A stretch of DNA of 64,000 nt from positions 1-64,000 of the forward strand of contig CAZNOG010000003.1 in NCBI GenBank assembly GCA_964574635.1, given 5' to 3'. Position 1 is the first letter of the stretch; each line of letters opens with the position of its first letter. The stretch is from CAZNOG01 sp964574635 (lineage in GTDB: Bacteria; Bacteroidota; Bacteroidia; Flavobacteriales_D; Cryomorphaceae). Shown here piece by piece: positions 25,044 to 34,208 of the stretch. The notes under the pieces are model-generated. The model did not search any database. It saw only the letters and a program-made list of their open reading frames with translations, and was not told the DNA's origin. The translations under genes were made by a program, and so were the position numbers.

Positions 25044-25554
25044 CGCGCAATTTCTCGATGAGGGAAGTGGTGGAATACCCTTCCACCAAAGGGATGGCGA
25101 CCACTTTCTTGCCGGCGGCTTTTTGGAAATCGGAACCCACGATGTACGCGGGATTGTTCGGATCGCTCTCTTCCGGGTCGTAGTCGCCGCCCTTCACCAA
25201 CACGTCGGGCTCGAACATCTTCACGAGTTCGATCGGCGTGGATTGGTCGAAAACCACCACGGCGTCCACCATCTGCAAAGAAGCCAGCACCAGCGCCCTG
25301 TCGTCCGTGGGGTTCACGGGGCGGTTATCCCCTTTTCCCAGTGTTTTCACCGACACGTCGGAATTCAGTCCGACGATCAACCTGTGGCCGAAACCCGCCG
25401 CCTCGGCGAGAAGACTCACGTGGCCCCTGTGCAAAATGTCGAATACGCCGTTGGTGAAAACCACGCGCTGGCTCTTCACTTTCCATCCGGCCACCACCCT
25501 TTTGAGGTCTTCGGGCGCCATGATCTTCGATTGGATGTTTTCAAGTCTTGACAT
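25030..25554 (-). CDS. rfaE2: D-glycero-beta-D-manno-heptose 1-phosphate adenylyltransferase
   Basis: 174 residues from the ATG giving MSRLENIQSK; the longer frame upstream lies inside the preceding membrane-protein gene. VVFTNGVFDILHRGHVSLLA contains the nucleotidyltransferase HxGH motif. LIVGLNSDVSVKTLGKGDNR and RPVNPTDDRALVLASLQMVD, with DVLVKGGDYDPEE near the end, match the adenylyltransferase half of HldE (free-standing RfaE2). It makes ADP-heptose for the LPS core or related glycans. It overlaps both neighbours by 14 bp, so translation of the three genes is linked. Confidence 0.93.
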   Translation of the reverse strand: MSRLENIQSKIMAPEDLKRVVAGWKVKSQRVVFTNGVFDILHRGHVSLLAEAAGFGHRLIVGLNSDVSVKTLGKGDNRPVNPTDDRALVLASLQMVDAVVVFDQSTPIELVKMFEPDVLVKGGDYDPEESDPNNPAYIVGSDFQKAAGKKVVAIPLVEGYSTTSLIEKLRDGQG

Positions 25555-26545
25555 AACTTCTCTTTTTGTTGTAAATGGGTAACAGCAGCATGCTCGCGCC
25601 GCCGACAACCAACACCAAAATGGTTTGGGACGACCAAATGATCCATCCCAAAGCGAAGCCGGTTTCCTTGGCGATGCCGAATAAAATCAAACTTTGCATG
25701 ACGCCCACGGGAAAAGCGCCGATGCCGCCGGGGATCAGCGCGATGGCGAAGCTCCCCAAAACGAAACCGGTGAAAACCGCATCCGGACCCAAATGGGCGG
25801 TTTCGTCCAAAGAAAGAAAGCAGATCCAGTACATCCCGATATACAGACCCCAAATCCCCACGGTCGCCAAGATGTACAACCCGCTCTTTTCCATGCGGAA
25901 AATGCTTCTCAGCCCTTCGAGCAGCCCTTGCACCAGGGTGTGCACCTTGGCGATGGCGGGAATGTGCTTATAAGTCCGCAAGGCGTAAATCCCGAAAAGC
26001 ACGCAGACCACCACCGCCAAAAGGATCAATTGAACCACCCCCGACCCCGCCACGTCTCGAATTTTTTCCATCAGGGCCGAGACGAAATCCGTTAGGTTGT
26101 GGTATTGGAAAATCACGGTGATACCGGTGATCAGCAGAAGCACCACCAAGTCGATGGCGCGCTCGGACAGAATGGAACCGAAGGACTTTTGGAAAGGAAC
26201 CCCTTCGAATTTGGTAATGGTCGCCGCCCGGCTCACCTCGCCCACCCGGGGCAGCGCCATGTTGACGATGTACCCCACCATGACCGACATGAAATTATTG
26301 GCTTGTCGGGTGTGGTAGCCCATGGCGTTGAGTTGGAACGACCACCTATACCCCCGCAGAAAATGACTCGACAAGCCCAAGAGCAAGGAAATGCCGACCC
26401 AGAAATAGTTGGCTCGTGAAAACGCGAGAAACAAATCACTCCTCTGACTTTCATCCAATTGCCCGTAGATATGCACCACGAGATAGATCCCCAGCGAAAT
26501 GGGCACGGCGATCTTCAAAAATTGAATGAGGTATTTCTTGAGCAT
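25541..26545 (-). CDS. Flippase-like / lysylphosphatidylglycerol synthase TM family protein
   Basis: 334 residues from the ATG giving MLKKYLIQFL; an ATG ten codons upstream is less likely. Eight or so membrane helices are visible, including AVPISLGIYLVVHIYG, YFWVGISLLLGLSSHFL, FMSVMVGYIVNMALPRVGEV, RAIDLVVLLLITGITVIFQY, LILLAVVVCVLFGIYAL, ILATVGIWGLYIGMYWICFL, GFVLGSFAIALIPGGIGAFP and IWSSQTILVLVVGGASMLLL. LRGYRWSFQLNAMGY, NMALPRVGEVSRA and PGGIGAFPVG are typical of the UPF0104/YbhN-type integral membrane family. The substrate is unknown; the genetic link to ADP-heptose synthesis suggests envelope lipid or glycan transport. Confidence 0.88.
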   Translation of the reverse strand: MLKKYLIQFLKIAVPISLGIYLVVHIYGQLDESQRSDLFLAFSRANYFWVGISLLLGLSSHFLRGYRWSFQLNAMGYHTRQANNFMSVMVGYIVNMALPRVGEVSRAATITKFEGVPFQKSFGSILSERAIDLVVLLLITGITVIFQYHNLTDFVSALMEKIRDVAGSGVVQLILLAVVVCVLFGIYALRTYKHIPAIAKVHTLVQGLLEGLRSIFRMEKSGLYILATVGIWGLYIGMYWICFLSLDETAHLGPDAVFTGFVLGSFAIALIPGGIGAFPVGVMQSLILFGIAKETGFALGWIIWSSQTILVLVVGGASMLLLPIYNKKRSYVKT

Positions 26546-26599
26546 GGGAAAAATGGCGGTCAAATGTATACACAATCACCCATTCGCCCTTTTCCATTA

Positions 26600-26617
26600 G
26601 GGTTTTCGTGGGTGTGT
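26600..26617 (+). repeat. Dispersed 18-bp motif, copy 3 (variant)
   Basis: GGGTTTTCGTGGGTGTGT differs from the exact copies at two positions. It lies in the 99-bp gap between the flippase-like gene and panC. Confidence 0.45.
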
Positions 26618-26644
26618 CTAAGCTCGTCCATTACCGGCCGAAAT

Positions 26645-27472
26645 TCAGATTTCCATGTTGTCGATCAATCGGATACCTCCGATGAAAGCCGCCACCAACG
26701 CGCGTCGTGGCACCGATCCGTCATCGATGCGGGGCACGTCCAAGGATGTCGGGTCCACGACTTTGAAATACTCCACCTCGATTTCAGGAAATCCGTCCAA
26801 ATAACGCCTGCCCAAACTTTCCAATTCCGCCGAAGATTTTCCTTCGCTGTTCCTCCGCACCAAGTCCAAACTTCGGTACAATTCCTCGGCGAGTTTCGTC
26901 GATCGGGCGTCGAGGCGCTCGTTTCTCGAACTGCGGGCCAGTCCGGACGCCTCTCTCACCGTCGGACACCCCACCACTTCCACATTCAGGCCGAAATCTT
27001 TCGTCATGCGCTTCACGATGAGGTATTGCTGATAGTCTTTCAGTCCGAAATACGCCTTTTCGGGGCGGACGATCTCGAAGAGGCGCTTCACGACGGAGGC
27101 CACTCCGTTGAAATGCCCCGGTCTCTTTTCACCTTCCATGGTTGCGGCCAGAGGCCCGAACTCGTATTGATTTCGGTCCGGCTCCGGGTACACCGTTTCG
27201 AAGGAGGGCAGAAACACCACGTCGCACCCCACGGCCTCCAAGAGGCGCAGGTCCTCCTCCTCGTGGCGGGGGTATTTTTCGAAATCCACCGCGTCGTTGA
27301 ACTGCGTGGGATTGACGAAAATAGAGCAGACCACCACGTCTTCTTCCTCCTTGGCTCGTTTGATCAGACTGAGGTGACCGTCGTGCAAGGCACCCATGGT
27401 GGGCACGAAACCGATATGATTAAAGTGCTGAAGGTGATCGCGCACCTCGGCCACTGTTTTCAGGACTCGCAT
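26645..27472 (-). CDS. panC: Pantoate--beta-alanine ligase
   Basis: 275 residues. FVPTMGALHDGHLSLIKRAK holds the ATP-binding HxGH motif; VSIFVNPTQFN-like VCSIFVNPTQFNDAVDFEKY follows, with GVASVVKRLFEIVRPEKAYF and GLKDYQQYLIVKRM in the middle and VGCPTVREASGLARSSRNER as the second signature. PanC joins pantoate and beta-alanine to make pantothenate for CoA. The C-terminal domain ends ALVAAFIGGIRLIDNMEI. It is divergent from the GT5-like gene, an arrangement shared by many Bacteroidota together with DUF4270 and glmS. Confidence 0.98.
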   Translation of the reverse strand: MRVLKTVAEVRDHLQHFNHIGFVPTMGALHDGHLSLIKRAKEEEDVVVCSIFVNPTQFNDAVDFEKYPRHEEEDLRLLEAVGCDVVFLPSFETVYPEPDRNQYEFGPLAATMEGEKRPGHFNGVASVVKRLFEIVRPEKAYFGLKDYQQYLIVKRMTKDFGLNVEVVGCPTVREASGLARSSRNERLDARSTKLAEELYRSLDLVRRNSEGKSSAELESLGRRYLDGFPEIEVEYFKVVDPTSLDVPRIDDGSVPRRALVAAFIGGIRLIDNMEI

Positions 27473-27566
27473 GCTTCGTTCGGTGATTCAGCGCATTAGG
27501 CTGTGGAAGGCTTGGAGAAAAGGGGCAAACTTACAGGATTAACGTGAGAATTCGGGAAAATTTCGT

Positions 27567-27574
27567 TACTTTTG
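27567..27574 (+). promoter_or_regulatory. -7 box TACTTTTG for the GT5-like gene
   Basis: TACTTTTG matches the Bacteroidota -7 consensus and ends 26 bp before the ATG at 27601. No clear -33 TTG is seen. Confidence 0.45.
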
Positions 27575-27600
27575 CAAAGTATTTCAATTCCCTTTCATTT

Positions 27601-28431
27601 ATGAAGAAGACGAGAGTTTTGTATGTGTCGCAGGAGATCACGCCCTTCCTGCCTAAAAATGAATTGTCGGAAGTATCGAGGAACCTGCCCCAAGGTATTC
27701 ACGAGAAAGGCAAGGAAATTCGCGTGTTCATGCCCAAGTACGGCTCCATCAACGAGCGTCGTCATCAACTCCACGAAGTGATCCGCTTGTCCGGAATGAA
27801 CTTGGTGGTCAACGATACCGATCATCCCCTCATCATAAAAGTTGCGTCGATACCCGCAGCGCGTATGCAGGTGTACTTCATCGACAACGAAGATTACTTC
27901 CATCGCAAAGCCGTATTGGAAGACAAAAACGGCGTTCCTTTCCCCGACAACGACGAAAGATCCATTTTCTTTTCCCGCGGTGTTCTGGAAACCGTGAAAA
28001 AACTGGGTTGGGCTCCCGACATCATCCACTGCCACGGATGGATGACCGCCATGTTGCCCTTGTACGTGAAGAAATTCTACAACGACGACCCCCACTTCTC
28101 CGAGTCCAAAGTCGTGTATTCGGCTTATGACCGAGGTTTCGAAGGTGCGCTGGACCCCGCGTTGCCAAAAAAATTGAAACTCGACGAGTTTGAGGATGCC
28201 GATTTCTCGGAAATCGGCAACAAAGCCGATTTCACCAACCTCAACAAACTCGCATTCCGATACTCGGACGCGATTGTCGAAGGCAGCCAAACACTGAATG
28301 AAGACATCGTCGCAGCGGCCAAAGCATCCGAAAAACCGTTGTTGTCATACTGTGAACCGGCCAACTGCGTTAAAGCCTACAGCGACTTCTATGATGAGAT
28401 CCTCGAAGAGAACTCCGTCCTCGCAGACTGA
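27601..28431 (+). CDS. Glycogen/starch synthase-like protein, N-terminal domain only
   Basis: 276 residues from the ATG giving MKKTRVLYVSQEITPF, 26 bp past a -7 box. The sequence resembles the N-terminal GT5 domain of glycogen synthase: YVSQEITPFLPKNELSEVSR (where a true synthase has a KTGGL loop), VFMPKYGSINERRHQL, and the DIIHCHGWMTAMLPLYVK segment, all typical of GlgA. The C-terminal nucleotide-sugar-binding domain is absent and the KTGG loop is replaced by KNEL, so ordinary glucosyl transfer is doubtful. A protein of this size between panC and DUF4270 is common in Bacteroidota, so this is not a local truncation. Role unknown. Confidence 0.85.
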   Translation: MKKTRVLYVSQEITPFLPKNELSEVSRNLPQGIHEKGKEIRVFMPKYGSINERRHQLHEVIRLSGMNLVVNDTDHPLIIKVASIPAARMQVYFIDNEDYFHRKAVLEDKNGVPFPDNDERSIFFSRGVLETVKKLGWAPDIIHCHGWMTAMLPLYVKKFYNDDPHFSESKVVYSAYDRGFEGALDPALPKKLKLDEFEDADFSEIGNKADFTNLNKLAFRYSDAIVEGSQTLNEDIVAAAKASEKPLLSYCEPANCVKAYSDFYDEILEENSVLAD

Positions 28432-29854
28432 GAACGAATTTCGAATTGCAAGACTGATAAGACCATATAGTTCGCGGCCCTTCGCTGGGGCCGCTGTCTT
28501 TTTGATGGCCCTCGCCATCGCTTTTACTTCCTGCGAAAAACCCGAGGAATCCGTCGGGATCAACCTCCAACCGGAAGAGGATATCTTCGGCGTCGGATAC
28601 ACCGACACGGTGACCATATCCCTGAAAACCGTCGAGGAAGACTCCCTTCGGGCCGACAACATCACCCCGGGACTCATCGGTGCGTATATGGACCCGGTTT
28701 TCGGACTTACCAAAGCCACGCACAACACCGAGTTGAGGCTGACCTCCAACAACCCCTCTTTCGTGAGAGAAGGGGGTACCATGGATCAAGTGGTGATCGA
28801 TTCGGTGGTGCTGTCCCTGTGGTACGCCGCTCCGCCCGCCGTACCGGGATCGAGCGACGAAGTATCACCGGTGTACGGAGGGCTGGGTCCTCAGCACTTC
28901 CAAGTCTTCGAACTCGATGAATACCTCAGCTTCGATTCGGCCTACTACGCCACGCGCGAAGCGGCCGTGATTCCCGAAGACCTGGTGTTGGAAGGCCACA
29001 ACCTCATCGCGCCCAACCCCACCGACAGTATCGTACTGGGTGGTTTACCCGCTCCGGCCCGCTTGAGAATACCGCTCAAGCACAGCTTGGCCGAAAGAAT
29101 CATTTCCGCCGGCTTGGACGGAGGCCTTACCGCCGAAGCGTTCCGCGATCTGGTGAAGGGAATTCAGATTACGGTCGATGAAAACGCTCCGGGTGTGGAC
29201 CTTACCACCACCGGCATCATCGCGTTCGAAACCTTGTCGGCACAGAGCACGCTCAACATGTATTACCGTGACACCATCGCCGGCGACACCCTCGCATACG
29301 GCTTCGTGATGCGGTCGCTCACCGGAAAGTACAACCAGTTCGATCATGATTACACCTCCGCACAGGACCCACTGTACCAACAAGTGATCAATCAGGATTA
29401 CACCACCTCCGGAGAAGTGGTCTACCTCCAAGCCATGAACGGAGTGAAAATCGAAGTGGATTTTCCGAATATCGAGGCGTACCGCGATTCGTCGAACCTG
29501 TCCATCGCAAGAGCCGAATTGGTGCTACCGGTAAACGAAGAAGCCTACGAATCCGATTTTTACCCGCCCGGAGGGCTCTTCATGTTCGGTCTCGACGAAG
29601 AGGGCAGAGCCTACCTCCTGCCCGATCGACCCGTCACCGGCGGCTTCAACGGAGCGGTCTACGATCACGAAAACAAAGAATACCGGTTTATTATTCCACG
29701 CTATGTACAACAGGTTCTCAGCGGCGAGCTCGAGCACCACGGCTTGGAAATCGTAGCCGAACGCGCGGCGTTTTCACCGCGAAGAACGATCATAAACGGG
29801 CCCGATCATCCCGACCGGCCCATGAAGTTATTACTCACTTTTACGACTTATTGA
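28391..29854 (+). CDS. DUF4270 family lipoprotein
   Basis: About 487 residues. The lipoprotein signal is AGAAVFLMALAIAFTSC. The start is uncertain: paired ATGs at 28391/28394 overlap the previous gene by ~40 bp, and a non-ATG start near 28443 would give a more normal signal peptide. The domain begins right after the Cys (GINLQPEEDIFGVGYTDTVT) and continues with SLRADNITPGLIGAYMDPVF, TIAGDTLAYGFVMRSLTG-like strands and the end HHGLEIVAERAAFSPRRTII. DUF4270 proteins are exported Bacteroidota proteins of unknown function conserved beside panC and glmS. Confidence 0.85.
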   Translation: MMRSSKRTPSSQTENEFRIARLIRPYSSRPFAGAAVFLMALAIAFTSCEKPEESVGINLQPEEDIFGVGYTDTVTISLKTVEEDSLRADNITPGLIGAYMDPVFGLTKATHNTELRLTSNNPSFVREGGTMDQVVIDSVVLSLWYAAPPAVPGSSDEVSPVYGGLGPQHFQVFELDEYLSFDSAYYATREAAVIPEDLVLEGHNLIAPNPTDSIVLGGLPAPARLRIPLKHSLAERIISAGLDGGLTAEAFRDLVKGIQITVDENAPGVDLTTTGIIAFETLSAQSTLNMYYRDTIAGDTLAYGFVMRSLTGKYNQFDHDYTSAQDPLYQQVINQDYTTSGEVVYLQAMNGVKIEVDFPNIEAYRDSSNLSIARAELVLPVNEEAYESDFYPPGGLFMFGLDEEGRAYLLPDRPVTGGFNGAVYDHENKEYRFIIPRYVQQVLSGELEHHGLEIVAERAAFSPRRTIINGPDHPDRPMKLLLTFTTY

Positions 29855-29857
29855 GCT

Positions 29858-31708
29858 ATGTGTGGAATCGTTGGATACATAGGCCCACGGAAGGCTTATC
29901 CCATACTGATGAATGGGTTGAAACGACTGGAATACCGCGGATATGACAGCGCGGGCATCGCCACCATCGAACCGGACGGAGAACTCCGCATGTTCAAAAA
30001 ACAAGGAAAAGTCGTGGTCCTGGAAGACCACGTCACGGAATTCGGAACCCTTTCCGGCACCATCGGAATTGGCCACACCAGATGGGCGACCCACGGAGCC
30101 CCCACGGATGCCAATGCCCACCCCCACGAGTCCGGCGACGGAAAAATGGTGATGATCCACAACGGCATCATCGAAAACTACGGCCCCCTGCGAGAAGAGC
30201 TCATCCACAGGGGTCACGAATTTACCAGCGACACGGACACGGAGGTGTTGATCCACCTCATCGAAAACATCCGCAACAACGAGAATACCACGCTCTTTGA
30301 AGCCGTGCGCATGGCCCTCAACGAGGTGGTCGGCGCCTATGCCATCGTGGTGTTGGACAAGGAAAATCCCGACCAGCTCATCGCTGCGAAAAAGGGAAGC
30401 CCCATGGTCATCGGCATCGGTCCCAACCGCGAATACTTCGTGGCATCCGACGCCACTCCCATCATCGAGTACACCAAAAACGTGGTCTACCTCGACGACG
30501 AGGAAATCGCCATCATCGATCGACACGAGGGATTCAGCCTGAAAAACGTGGCCAACCAAGAAAAAACGCCCTACGTCCAAGAATTGGAAATGAAGCTGGA
30601 GGCGTTGGAAAAAGGCGGGTACGAGCACTTCATGCTGAAGGAAATCTACGAACAGCCCCGTTCCATCCGCGACAGCATGCGGGGTAGATTGCGCAAAGAA
30701 GACGGCCTGGTGGAGCTCGGCGGAATCCGGGACTACATGCGCCGCTTCGTCAACGCAAAGCGCATCATCATTTTGGGCTGCGGCACCAGTTGGCACGCGG
30801 GACTCGTTGGCGAGTACCTTTTCGAAGATTTGGCACGCATCCCTGTGGAAGTGGAGTACGCCTCCGAATTCCGCTACCGAAACCCCATCATCTTCGAAGA
30901 CGACGTGGTTATCGCCATTTCCCAATCCGGCGAAACCGCCGACACGCTGGCGGCCATCGAACTCGCCAAGTCCAAAGGTGCCACCATCATCGGCATTTGC
31001 AACGTAATCGGTTCTTCCATCCCACGCGCCACACACGCCGGATCGTATATGCACGCCGGACCCGAAATCGGTGTGGCCTCCACAAAGGCCTTTACGGCAC
31101 AGGTGACGATTCTCACGCTCATGGCCCTCCACGTGGCACACGAGAGGGGCTCCATCACCGCCGGAAGGTATCGCCGCCTGTTGATCGAACTCGACAGCAT
31201 TCCGAAACTGGTGGAAAAAGTGCTGAAACTCGACGATTCCATCCGTGAGATCGCCGAGATTTACAAAGACTCCCCCAACGCCTTGTACCTCGGCAGGGGC
31301 TACTTCTTCCCCGTCGCGTTGGAAGGCGCATTGAAACTCAAGGAAATCTCTTACATCCACGCCGAAGGATATCCCGCGGCGGAGATGAAACACGGGCCCA
31401 TCGCGCTGATCGACGAGGAAATGCCGGTGATCGTCATCGCACCGAGAACGGGTTCCTACGAAAAGATCATCAGCAATATCCAAGAGGTGAAAGCGAGGAA
31501 AGGTCAAGTCATCGCGGTGATCAACGAGGGCGAAGACCAACTCCGCGACATGGTGGACCACGCCATCGAGGTGCCCATGGTCGACGAATGCCTCATGCCC
31601 CTGCTTACGGTCATCCCCTTGCAGTTGCTGAGCTACCACATCGCGGTAATGCGCGGGTGCAACGTCGATCAACCCAGAAACTTGGCCAAATCGGTGACGG
31701 TGGAATAA
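29858..31708 (+). CDS. glmS: Glutamine--fructose-6-phosphate aminotransferase
   Basis: 616 residues. After the initiator Met, the nucleophile Cys2 heads MCGIVGYIGPRKAYPILMNG. The glutaminase domain continues with GIGHTRWATHGAPTDANAHP, the NGIIENY loop and DTDTEVLIHLIEN. Two SIS isomerase domains follow (ILGCGTSWHAGLVGEYLFED ... ISQSGETADTLAAIELAKSK; and LGRGYFFPVALEGALKLKEI ... HAEGYPAAEMKHGPIALI), ending NLAKSVTVE with the conserved C-terminus. It makes glucosamine-6-phosphate for peptidoglycan and LPS. It follows DUF4270 by 3 bp and probably shares its transcript. Confidence 0.98.
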   Translation: MCGIVGYIGPRKAYPILMNGLKRLEYRGYDSAGIATIEPDGELRMFKKQGKVVVLEDHVTEFGTLSGTIGIGHTRWATHGAPTDANAHPHESGDGKMVMIHNGIIENYGPLREELIHRGHEFTSDTDTEVLIHLIENIRNNENTTLFEAVRMALNEVVGAYAIVVLDKENPDQLIAAKKGSPMVIGIGPNREYFVASDATPIIEYTKNVVYLDDEEIAIIDRHEGFSLKNVANQEKTPYVQELEMKLEALEKGGYEHFMLKEIYEQPRSIRDSMRGRLRKEDGLVELGGIRDYMRRFVNAKRIIILGCGTSWHAGLVGEYLFEDLARIPVEVEYASEFRYRNPIIFEDDVVIAISQSGETADTLAAIELAKSKGATIIGICNVIGSSIPRATHAGSYMHAGPEIGVASTKAFTAQVTILTLMALHVAHERGSITAGRYRRLLIELDSIPKLVEKVLKLDDSIREIAEIYKDSPNALYLGRGYFFPVALEGALKLKEISYIHAEGYPAAEMKHGPIALIDEEMPVIVIAPRTGSYEKIISNIQEVKARKGQVIAVINEGEDQLRDMVDHAIEVPMVDECLMPLLTVIPLQLLSYHIAVMRGCNVDQPRNLAKSVTVE

Positions 31709-31733
31709 TCCCGAACCGGGAAACCGCCCTTTT

Positions 31734-34208
31734 CTATTCCGTAAGGAAGACCCTTTTCACCCTCGGGGAAATGCCGGTGAGCACCTCGTAGGGTATGGTG
31801 TCCATGGCTTCGGCCAATTCGTATACGGTCACGTGTTCTCCGAAAATTTCCACCGGATCTCCCTCCTCGCAGGGGATCCCGGTCACATCCACCATGGCCA
31901 TATCCATGCAGATGCCGCCGATGAAGGGAGCGAATTTCCCCCCAACGTACACCCGGCCCTTTCCGTACCCCAGCGCCCGTCGAAGTCCGTCGGCGTACCC
32001 TATGGGCAGTACGGCAATGCGCGAATCCACAGCCGGGGCTTGACCCGGCGCGTAGCCGATCCGATCCCCGGCCTTCACTGCGCGAATTTGTGAGATCACG
32101 GTGCGAAGGCTTGCCGCGGGTTCCAGACGTTCCCTCAGGGCGCGCCCTCCCGATAAACCGTGCAAAGCCAGTCCCACCCTTACCATCTCGAACAATCCCC
32201 CCGGATGGCGCATGACTCCCGCCGAATTGAGGATGTGTCGCATGAACGGGGCGTCGAGGTGCTTGGCCAATGCGTCCGTGGCTTTCTCGAAAGTCCGCAA
32301 CTGCGCATTCGTGACGTCGTCGAAATCGGGACGCTCGCTGCCCGCCAAATGCGAAAACACCGTTTTTACTTCCAAGGAGGCGTCTCCCGCCAGCGCTTCA
32401 CCGAGGGCGTCCATCTCGTCGGGGTCGAAACCCAAGCGGTGCATTCCCGAATCGATTTTGAGATGCACCGGGTAAGCCCCTTCGACGTTCCGGCGCGCCA
32501 GGGCTTGGCGAAAAAGAGTCAAAACCCGGAAACCGTAAATCAGCGGTTCCAGTCGGTGGGAGATCATCACCGCGTAACCCGAATTTTCGGGGTTGAGCAC
32601 GAGGATGGGCAAGGTAATACCGGCCTCCCGAAGCGCCACGCCCTCGTCGATATACGCCACCGCGAGGTAGTCCACCCGGTTGTATTCCAGTAACCGGGCG
32701 AGTTCATGGGTGCCGCTGCCGTAGGCGAAAGCTTTGACCACCGCCATGATTTTCACCCCCGGCGGCAGGAGGGCGCGGATGCGATTCAGGTTGTCGATGA
32801 CTTTCACCAAGTCGATCTCCAATACGGTTTCGTGCGACTTGCGCTGCAACACGTCGACGATGCGCTCGAAAGCGAAGACCCGGCTGCCCTTCACCAAAAT
32901 GTCTTCGCGGGAAAATCGGGACAAGGGCTCGTCGGCGAGAAATGAGTCGGTGTTGGGGTAAAACATCGCCGACACGCCTTCGAAAACCTCGCGGTGACTC
33001 GAAATATCCGGGCCGATGCCGACAAACCTGCCGATGCCCTTGATGCGAATCATGTCCGCCACCTTGGAATAAAGCGCCCGAGGGTCTTCACCGCTTTGCG
33101 CGATATCGCTGACAATGGCCACTTTGTCGCTGTTTTTTCCCTGCCGCCGAAGAAAATCCAATGCGATTTCCAAGGAGTTGATATCGGAATTGTACGTGTC
33201 GTTGATCACGGTGCACCCGTTGAGGCCCTCCAACTGTTCGAGGCGCATGGCCACGGGCACCAGGTTGGCGATGCGTCGGTTGGTGTTTTGTGGGTGGGGC
33301 GTCAGCTCGAGCATGAGCGCCCAGCAATGGCACACGTTCTCAAGGGATGCCGCATCCGTAAAAGGGATGTCCGTTTCCACCGGTTGACCCCGGAAATTTC
33401 CCTTCAGGTGTATTCCCTCGGGCGATCGCGAAGTGGAGGTGATTCTCAGGTCCGCATCGGTTTGAAAAGACCACGTGAGTTGTTTGCCGCGGAAGGACTT
33501 GTTCACTTCCTCGGCGATGGGGAGATGGTCCCGGCAGTAGACAAGAATGGAGGCGTCTCGAAAGAGTTTCATCTTCTCGGCCACCTTCGTTGCGAGGTCG
33601 GGAAAGTTCTCTTGGTGGGGCGGGCCGATATTGGTGAAAATACCGATGTCGGGGTTGAGGATGCGTTGCAGGTTTTCCATTTCCCCCGGGTGTGAAATCC
33701 CCGCTTCGAAGATCGCCAAGTCGTGCATGTCGTTCATCGCCCAGACGGCCAAGGGTACGCCCAATTGGGAATTAAAACTCTTGGGACTTCTTACGATGTG
33801 GTAATCGTCTTGCAGGAGTTGGAAGAGCCATTCCTTGACCACCGTTTTTCCGTTGCTGCCGGTGATGGCCACTACGGGGTACCGGAATCGGCGCCGGTGT
33901 TCGGCGGCCAGCGATTGCAGCGCGGCCCGCGCATCGTCTACGATCAGCACGTTGGCTTCGGGCAGGAGCGAGGCTTTGGATCGGTCGGAGATGACGAAAT
34001 TGCGCATGCCCGCGCGGTAAATATCGCCGAGGAAATCGTGCCCGTCGTGGATATCGCCCACGATGGCGAAAAACACCGACTCTGCCGTGTGCCGGTAATT
34101 GCGCGTGTCGGTCACCAGGTGTTTTATCTGCGTTTGGAACTTGATGTCGGCGTGGGTGGCGCCGCAGTATTCGGCAAATCGCGTTATGGGATAGCCGGCG
34201 TTATTCAT
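31734..34208 (-). CDS. Bifunctional UDP-MurNAc-tripeptide:D-Ala-D-Ala ligase / alanine racemase
   Basis: 824 residues. Residues ~1-455 are MurF: the N-terminal MurE/F domain, then ATP site ITGSNGKTVVKEWL, IGPPHQENF and the NDTYNSDINSLEIALDFL segment. Residues ~460-824 are a fold-type III alanine racemase: MAVVKAFAYGSGTHELARLL carries the PLP lysine, VHLKIDSGMHRLGFDPDEMD follows, and RIGYAPGQA plus the GGKFAPFIGGICMDMAMVDV region supplies the catalytic Tyr partner area. The fusion couples D-alanine production to its use in peptidoglycan and is common in Bacteroidota. Its start overlaps the thymidine kinase stop by 8 bp. Confidence 0.96.
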   Translation of the reverse strand: MNNAGYPITRFAEYCGATHADIKFQTQIKHLVTDTRNYRHTAESVFFAIVGDIHDGHDFLGDIYRAGMRNFVISDRSKASLLPEANVLIVDDARAALQSLAAEHRRRFRYPVVAITGSNGKTVVKEWLFQLLQDDYHIVRSPKSFNSQLGVPLAVWAMNDMHDLAIFEAGISHPGEMENLQRILNPDIGIFTNIGPPHQENFPDLATKVAEKMKLFRDASILVYCRDHLPIAEEVNKSFRGKQLTWSFQTDADLRITSTSRSPEGIHLKGNFRGQPVETDIPFTDAASLENVCHCWALMLELTPHPQNTNRRIANLVPVAMRLEQLEGLNGCTVINDTYNSDINSLEIALDFLRRQGKNSDKVAIVSDIAQSGEDPRALYSKVADMIRIKGIGRFVGIGPDISSHREVFEGVSAMFYPNTDSFLADEPLSRFSREDILVKGSRVFAFERIVDVLQRKSHETVLEIDLVKVIDNLNRIRALLPPGVKIMAVVKAFAYGSGTHELARLLEYNRVDYLAVAYIDEGVALREAGITLPILVLNPENSGYAVMISHRLEPLIYGFRVLTLFRQALARRNVEGAYPVHLKIDSGMHRLGFDPDEMDALGEALAGDASLEVKTVFSHLAGSERPDFDDVTNAQLRTFEKATDALAKHLDAPFMRHILNSAGVMRHPGGLFEMVRVGLALHGLSGGRALRERLEPAASLRTVISQIRAVKAGDRIGYAPGQAPAVDSRIAVLPIGYADGLRRALGYGKGRVYVGGKFAPFIGGICMDMAMVDVTGIPCEEGDPVEIFGEHVTVYELAEAMDTIPYEVLTGISPRVKRVFLTE

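Noticed and set aside
31734..34208. MurF-alanine racemase fusion as a novel fusion
   Set aside because: This fusion is well known in Bacteroidota.
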